DNA of 21,189 nucleotides from a virus, in the IMG/VR virus record IMGVR_UViG_3300011114_000920, positions 1 to 21,189 of that record, one strand, 5' to 3'. The first letter of the stretch is position 1; every line of letters starts with the position of its first letter. A model generated the notes under the pieces. That model was not told where the DNA came from, ran no database searches, and saw only the letters and a list, made by a program, of their open reading frames with translations. Both the position numbers and the translations under genes were made by a program. Shown one piece after another: positions 18,000-21,189 of this stretch.

Positions 18000-18290
18000 A
18001 TGTTACAAATATATACGCTAGAAGGTTGTAGTCGATGTAATGCTCTAGTAAAAGAACTAAATGGTCAAGGTATTAGTTATAAGAATATCGATGCCGATAT
18101 TAATGCAGAATTAGCAGATAAGGTAGAAAGATTACTATCAACTACTCTATATCCTATCATACACATTAAAAAATTAACAAAAAGTATTTACCTAACAGGT
18201 GAAGATTGTCAACATACTGCTTTTAGCGATACTGTTATGACTTATGATTCAATACCTCACGCCGTTATATTAATAAAACAAAACTTATGA
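18000..18290 (+). CDS. Glutaredoxin-like protein, 96 aa
   Basis: Residues 2-15 (LQIYTLEGCSRCNA) hold the thioredoxin-fold active site C10-S-R-C13. YPII with P52 is the cis-proline region after the central strand, followed by HIKKLTKSIYLTG. The fold order fits glutaredoxin/NrdH. In T4-like phages such proteins reduce ribonucleotide reductase or other partners; no reductase gene is in this window. It is the first gene of the 18000-18469 pair and overlaps the next gene by 4 nt (ATGA). Confidence 0.85.
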   Translation: MLQIYTLEGCSRCNALVKELNGQGISYKNIDADINAELADKVERLLSTTLYPIIHIKKLTKSIYLTGEDCQHTAFSDTVMTYDSIPHAVILIKQNL

Positions 18291-18469
18291 GAAATAAACA
18301 AGTAGTTACTAGTAAACTAGAGACCGTAGTAAATCGTTTAACTAGTCTAGATTCTAGTATGTCGATCGGTAAACCGATTAGAGACCTAAAGTTAGAGATT
18401 GAGGATATCAAAGAAAAGTTAGCCGATATACAAACTTTAGTAAATAATGAGAGCGATAGTTGGAATTAA
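18287..18469 (+). CDS. Small coiled-coil protein, 60 aa
   Basis: ATG overlaps the stop of the glutaredoxin-like gene (ATGA), so the two are translationally coupled. LETVVNRLTSLDSS and IRDLKLEIEDIKEKLADIQTLV are heptad-like helices separated by IGKP. It probably dimerises. No family recognised. Confidence 0.75.
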   Translation: MRNKQVVTSKLETVVNRLTSLDSSMSIGKPIRDLKLEIEDIKEKLADIQTLVNNESDSWN

Positions 18470-18491
18470 GCTAATAAGTCCGTATATTGGT
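18456..18491 (+). promoter_or_regulatory. Variant promoter for the HD gene operon
   Basis: TTG at 18460-18462, 20-nt spacer, TATATTGGT at 18483-18491; the -7 box departs from the array form. Confidence 0.6.
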
Positions 18492-18509
18492 TATTAAATA
18501 TATAACAAT

Positions 18510-19277
18510 ATGCAATTAACAGCTGAACAGATTCAAGAAAATTACCAAATCTTCTTGACCAACATCGAGACCTATATTGAGTCTCCGCGTAAAGAAGCTT
18601 TACTTACCTATTATAAGTCTATTGAAGATCATCTAGTACTAGCACCTGCTTCTATTAGAGAGACCTATCATAACTGTCTCCCTGGAGGCTATGTAGACCA
18701 TATCAATAGAGTAGTTAAGGCTTCTTTGCAATTGAGTGAACTCTGGAGTCAACACACACCGCTAACCTTTACGCAAGAGGAATTAATCTTCGCTGCTATC
18801 AATCATGACCTAGGTAAATTAGGTCTTGGAGATAAGTCTGGAGTATTCCCTAATGACAATGATTGGCAGGTAAAGAATCAAGGAGTCATGTATAAAATTA
18901 ATACCGCTCTAACTTTCTCTACTGTACCAGATCGTACTTTATTCATCTTACAGAGTATAGGTGTACCAGTTACTGAGAATGAATATCTGGGTATTAAATT
19001 ACATGATGGTTTATATGATGAATCTAATAAACCTTATTTAATGTCTTACCAGAACGAAGCTAGATTAAGAACCTCTTTACCTTTAATTTTACATCAAGCC
19101 GATTTATTATCAGCTAGAGTAGAATGGGAGAGGGTGTGGATGGAGAGATTAACTAGCGGTATTACTCCTTCAAAACCTAAACCCAAAAGTTTTACCTCAG
19201 TAGATGCTAGAAAAGAAGCAGTATCGAAGATAGGTAAAGCTAATCCAGGTTTGGCTAACATACTAAAAAACTTATAA
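18510..19277 (+). CDS. HD-domain phosphohydrolase
   Basis: The HD pattern reads H64 (YVDHINRV), H99-D100 (INHDLGKLG), H165 (LHDGLYDE) and D198 (LHQADLLSAR). This is the H...HD...H...D order of HD hydrolases, which remove phosphates from nucleotides or cut cyclic nucleotides using one or two metal ions. The 255-aa length and the YHNCLPGGYVDHI entry match phage HD proteins of unknown substrate; nucleotide hydrolysis is the most likely general role. A basic tail (SKPKPKSFTSVDARKEAVSKIGKANPG) follows. It heads an operon with the next three or more genes. Confidence 0.87.
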   Translation: MQLTAEQIQENYQIFLTNIETYIESPRKEALLTYYKSIEDHLVLAPASIRETYHNCLPGGYVDHINRVVKASLQLSELWSQHTPLTFTQEELIFAAINHDLGKLGLGDKSGVFPNDNDWQVKNQGVMYKINTALTFSTVPDRTLFILQSIGVPVTENEYLGIKLHDGLYDESNKPYLMSYQNEARLRTSLPLILHQADLLSARVEWERVWMERLTSGITPSKPKPKSFTSVDARKEAVSKIGKANPGLANILKNL

Positions 19278-19280
19278 TAT

Positions 19281-19556
19281 ATGATAATAGCAAGCGTCAT
19301 GTTATGGATCGTTACAATCTTAGGATATGTAATCTATAACCTTTACAGTAAGAATACTAAGTTAGAGAAAATGGTGGTTGAGAGGGATCAGATATTATCC
19401 GATCTTTCTAATACTATCACAGAATCAGATAGAGTATTAAAAGAGATAGATAAACTAGGTGCTTTTAAGAGTGATGATGAGATAGGAATCTTTTTCACAA
19501 CCGTTAAAGATATCCAAGCAGCCTTAAATCAATTCACTACCAATAAGACAAACTAA
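19281..19556 (+). CDS. Single-span membrane protein, coiled coil, 91 aa
   Basis: The N-terminus MIIASVMLWIVTILGYVIYNLY is one membrane span, then a long helix (NTKLEKMVVERDQILSDLSNTITESDRVLKEIDKL) points into the cytoplasm or periplasm. It lies 3 nt after the HD gene and 4 nt before the sigma factor gene, so it is part of the operon. An i-spanin-like layout is possible, but there is no lysis gene nearby to support it. Confidence 0.78.
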   Translation: MIIASVMLWIVTILGYVIYNLYSKNTKLEKMVVERDQILSDLSNTITESDRVLKEIDKLGAFKSDDEIGIFFTTVKDIQAALNQFTTNKTN

Positions 19557-19560
19557 CCGA

Positions 19561-20310
19561 ATGGATATATTCACACCCGAGATCGAAATCACACTCACAC
19601 AACAAGGCACGGTTAGAAAGAGGAAGCCTAAACAAGCTAATATCTATTTTACCCAAGAGACTGAAGATGCAATCGTAAGATATACTACGAGTGAAGATGA
19701 TATAGAGAGGAATGAAATCTTTAATACGCATATCAATTATGCCTTTCATAAATTAGCAGAGAATATCATACACACCTTTAAATTTTATTATTCAGAGGTG
19801 GAGACGATAGAGGAGTTAAAGCACGAAGTGGTATGCGTACTATTAGAGAAGTTAAAGTTATATAAACAAGAAAAAGGTAAAGCTTACTCATACTTTGGTA
19901 CAATTGTAAAGAGGTACTTAATTGTTTACAATAACAATAACTATAAGAAACTCAAGAATAAAGCTACCTTAGATGAAGTAGATACAGATCAGACTATTGT
20001 TGGAGGATTGGTAGATGAAGTGGATTATGAATTAGGTAGAGTTAATTTCATAGATGTTTATGTAGACTACATTGACGATAAATTATTTACGTTATTTCCT
20101 AAAGAAAAAGAGGCTAGAGTAGCAGATGCTATACTAGAATTATTTAAAAAGAGAGAGAATCTAGATATCTTATCCAAGAAAGCTTTATACATTTATATCC
20201 GAGAAATTACAGAAACTAGTACCCCAACCATTACGAAAGTCATTAAAAAACTTAAAACACTCTACAAGAAACTCCATAACAAGTATCTAGAACAAGGACA
20301 CCCTTCGTAA
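19561..20310 (+). CDS. T4 gp55-like late sigma factor
   Basis: A 249-aa protein. Residues about 50-125 resemble the sigma-70 region 2-like part of T4 gp55 and its relatives: helical EIFNTHINYAFHKLAENIIHTF, then LKHEVVCVLLEKLKLYKQEKGKAYSYFGTIVKRYLIVYNN, where AYSYFGTIVKRYLI is a hallmark of phage late sigma factors. The remaining part is a 120-residue helical domain ending with a Lys-rich tail (ITKVIKKLKTLYKKLHNKYLEQG), longer than T4 gp55. It should direct host RNA polymerase to late promoters. No late-type TATAAATA boxes were searched rigorously. It lies in the operon with the HD gene. Confidence 0.72.
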   Translation: MDIFTPEIEITLTQQGTVRKRKPKQANIYFTQETEDAIVRYTTSEDDIERNEIFNTHINYAFHKLAENIIHTFKFYYSEVETIEELKHEVVCVLLEKLKLYKQEKGKAYSYFGTIVKRYLIVYNNNNYKKLKNKATLDEVDTDQTIVGGLVDEVDYELGRVNFIDVYVDYIDDKLFTLFPKEKEARVADAILELFKKRENLDILSKKALYIYIREITETSTPTITKVIKKLKTLYKKLHNKYLEQGHPS

Positions 20311-20350
20311 TTTTTATAGAAAAGATCTATTTATTAGTAAAGAACAGTGT

Positions 20351-20710
20351 ATGGATTTCGAACAAGAGTTATTTAAAGGTAAGAGTTTTTCATCTCTACT
20401 CAAAGATATTTACGATAATAGCAGAAGCAAAGAAAAGCAACTCAAGGATCTAGTCGGCCAGTTAAAAGACATGGTCACTGAACCTGGAGATGCTACTTTA
20501 ATTGTACCTTTATTACAAGGGTATATGGAGGTAGCTGTTAAGAATGATGAAGCTTTGATTAAGATGGCAGGCATAGTTCAAAAGGCTATGTCGGTGGCAG
20601 CGAAAGCAGAAGGCGATACAGAATTACTATCCGAAAAAGATAAGGAATTATTGTTCGCTGAAATTAAAAAGATAGATATACCTGAAGTAACTAAAAAACT
20701 AACTGCTTAA
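20351..20710 (+). CDS. Hypothetical helical protein, 119 aa
   Basis: Helical throughout: FEQELFKGKSFSSLLKDIYDN, SRSKEKQLKDLVGQLKDMV, LIVPLLQGYMEVAVKNDEALIKMAGIVQKAM, and a charged end. It follows the sigma gene by 40 nt and precedes the right-edge gene by 5 nt, so it may belong to the late or virion module. No family recognised. Confidence 0.8.
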   Translation: MDFEQELFKGKSFSSLLKDIYDNSRSKEKQLKDLVGQLKDMVTEPGDATLIVPLLQGYMEVAVKNDEALIKMAGIVQKAMSVAAKAEGDTELLSEKDKELLFAEIKKIDIPEVTKKLTA

Positions 20711-20715
20711 TACAT

Positions 20716-21189
20716 ATGGCATCTAACCTACTTGGAGTAAATTACAGCCTATATAACCAAAATCCTACACAGGGTCTAGGACAGGGCACCATCATAGCTA
20801 GGGTCAATAGAATTATTCTAGGTCCTAGGGATTCAAGAGGTAATGTAGATACGTATTTTAAAAATAACGGTGAATGGGCTAGTGTAGGAGGTATCTTATA
20901 TACAATACTTTATACAGATCTTTCAGTAGAAACTCTAGATAGTATTCGACCTCTAGCACTCCCTATAAGTACGGCGATTAAAAAATACCCTGTAGAAGGA
21001 GAGATTGTAGAATTAATCGCCGGTCCATCGCCTAACTTAAATGATGATGCTTCAAGTAAGCAGTACTATTATAGAGAACCGTATAACCTATGGGGATCGA
21101 CACATCATAATGCTTTCCCAGACTTAGTTCAATACGGTAATTTTACACAAGCTCAACAAACAGGCTATGCTGCGACAGAGGCAGGTGCG
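20716..21189 (+). CDS. Putative phage structural protein, 3' partial
   Basis: The gene starts at ATG 20716 and runs off the right edge (158 codons seen). The visible part is strand-rich: GTIIARVNRIILGP, then YTILYTDLS, a proline-rich LALPISTAIKKYPVEGEIVELIAGPSPN and an aromatic YYYREPYNLWGSTHHNAFP. The PVEGEIVELIAGPS segment resembles the OB-like fold of baseplate hub or virion proteins in T4-like and related phages. The assignment to virion structure is inference from the pattern. Confidence 0.7.
   Translation, partial: MASNLLGVNYSLYNQNPTQGLGQGTIIARVNRIILGPRDSRGNVDTYFKNNGEWASVGGILYTILYTDLSVETLDSIRPLALPISTAIKKYPVEGEIVELIAGPSPNLNDDASSKQYYYREPYNLWGSTHHNAFPDLVQYGNFTQAQQTGYAATEAGA

Overview
The window looks like part of the genome of a tailed bacteriophage with a Bacteroidota host. 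Every gene I can support lies on the + strand. The DNA is AT-rich and genes are small and tightly packed. Three things point to the host. First, 36 promoter-like sites share a TTG box, then exactly 20 nt, then a box of the form TATATTTAG or TATCTTTAG, which fits the Bacteroidota -33/-7 promoter (TTG and TAnnTTTG). Second, leaders are A-rich with no clear Shine-Dalgarno sequence in nearly all cases. Third, two tiny lipoproteins have classical lipoboxes. The phage assignment rests on a T4 gp55-like late sigma factor, a RadA-like recombinase, a DUF932 protein, two GIY-YIG nucleases, a tRNA and a possible structural gene at the right edge.

Layout: 1-2142 holds a 5'-truncated SH3-like protein, a hypothetical gene, a 34-aa membrane peptide and a calcineurin-like phosphoesterase. 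2306-4880 holds a few hypothetical genes set in unusual non-coding DNA: a purine-rich stretch, an orphan promoter, a folded element at 4286-4381 and about 20 copies of AAAAAGAGTT. From 4900 to 16260 the DNA is a long row of cassettes, usually one short gene (21-298 aa) per promoter. Most are unrecognised; the recognisable ones are the RadA-like ATPase, an HTH protein, two zinc-ribbon miniproteins, two lipoproteins, SH3-like proteins, DUF932 and a GIY-YIG nuclease. At 11669-11864 a tRNA with an abnormal anticodon arm is followed by a second strongly folded RNA. 16460-17470 is a C-rich island with the second GIY-YIG gene. From 17565 on the style changes to operons: glutaredoxin-like, coiled-coil, HD hydrolase, membrane protein, gp55-like sigma factor, helical protein, and a partial gene that may be structural.

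Working together (inference): the cassettes are probably early or accessory genes read by host RNA polymerase through near-identical promoters. The sigma factor at 19561-20310 would then switch transcription to late genes, which may begin at the right edge. Several cassettes place the -33 box of the next promoter inside the terminator hairpin of the previous gene, so a single short element ends one unit and starts the next.
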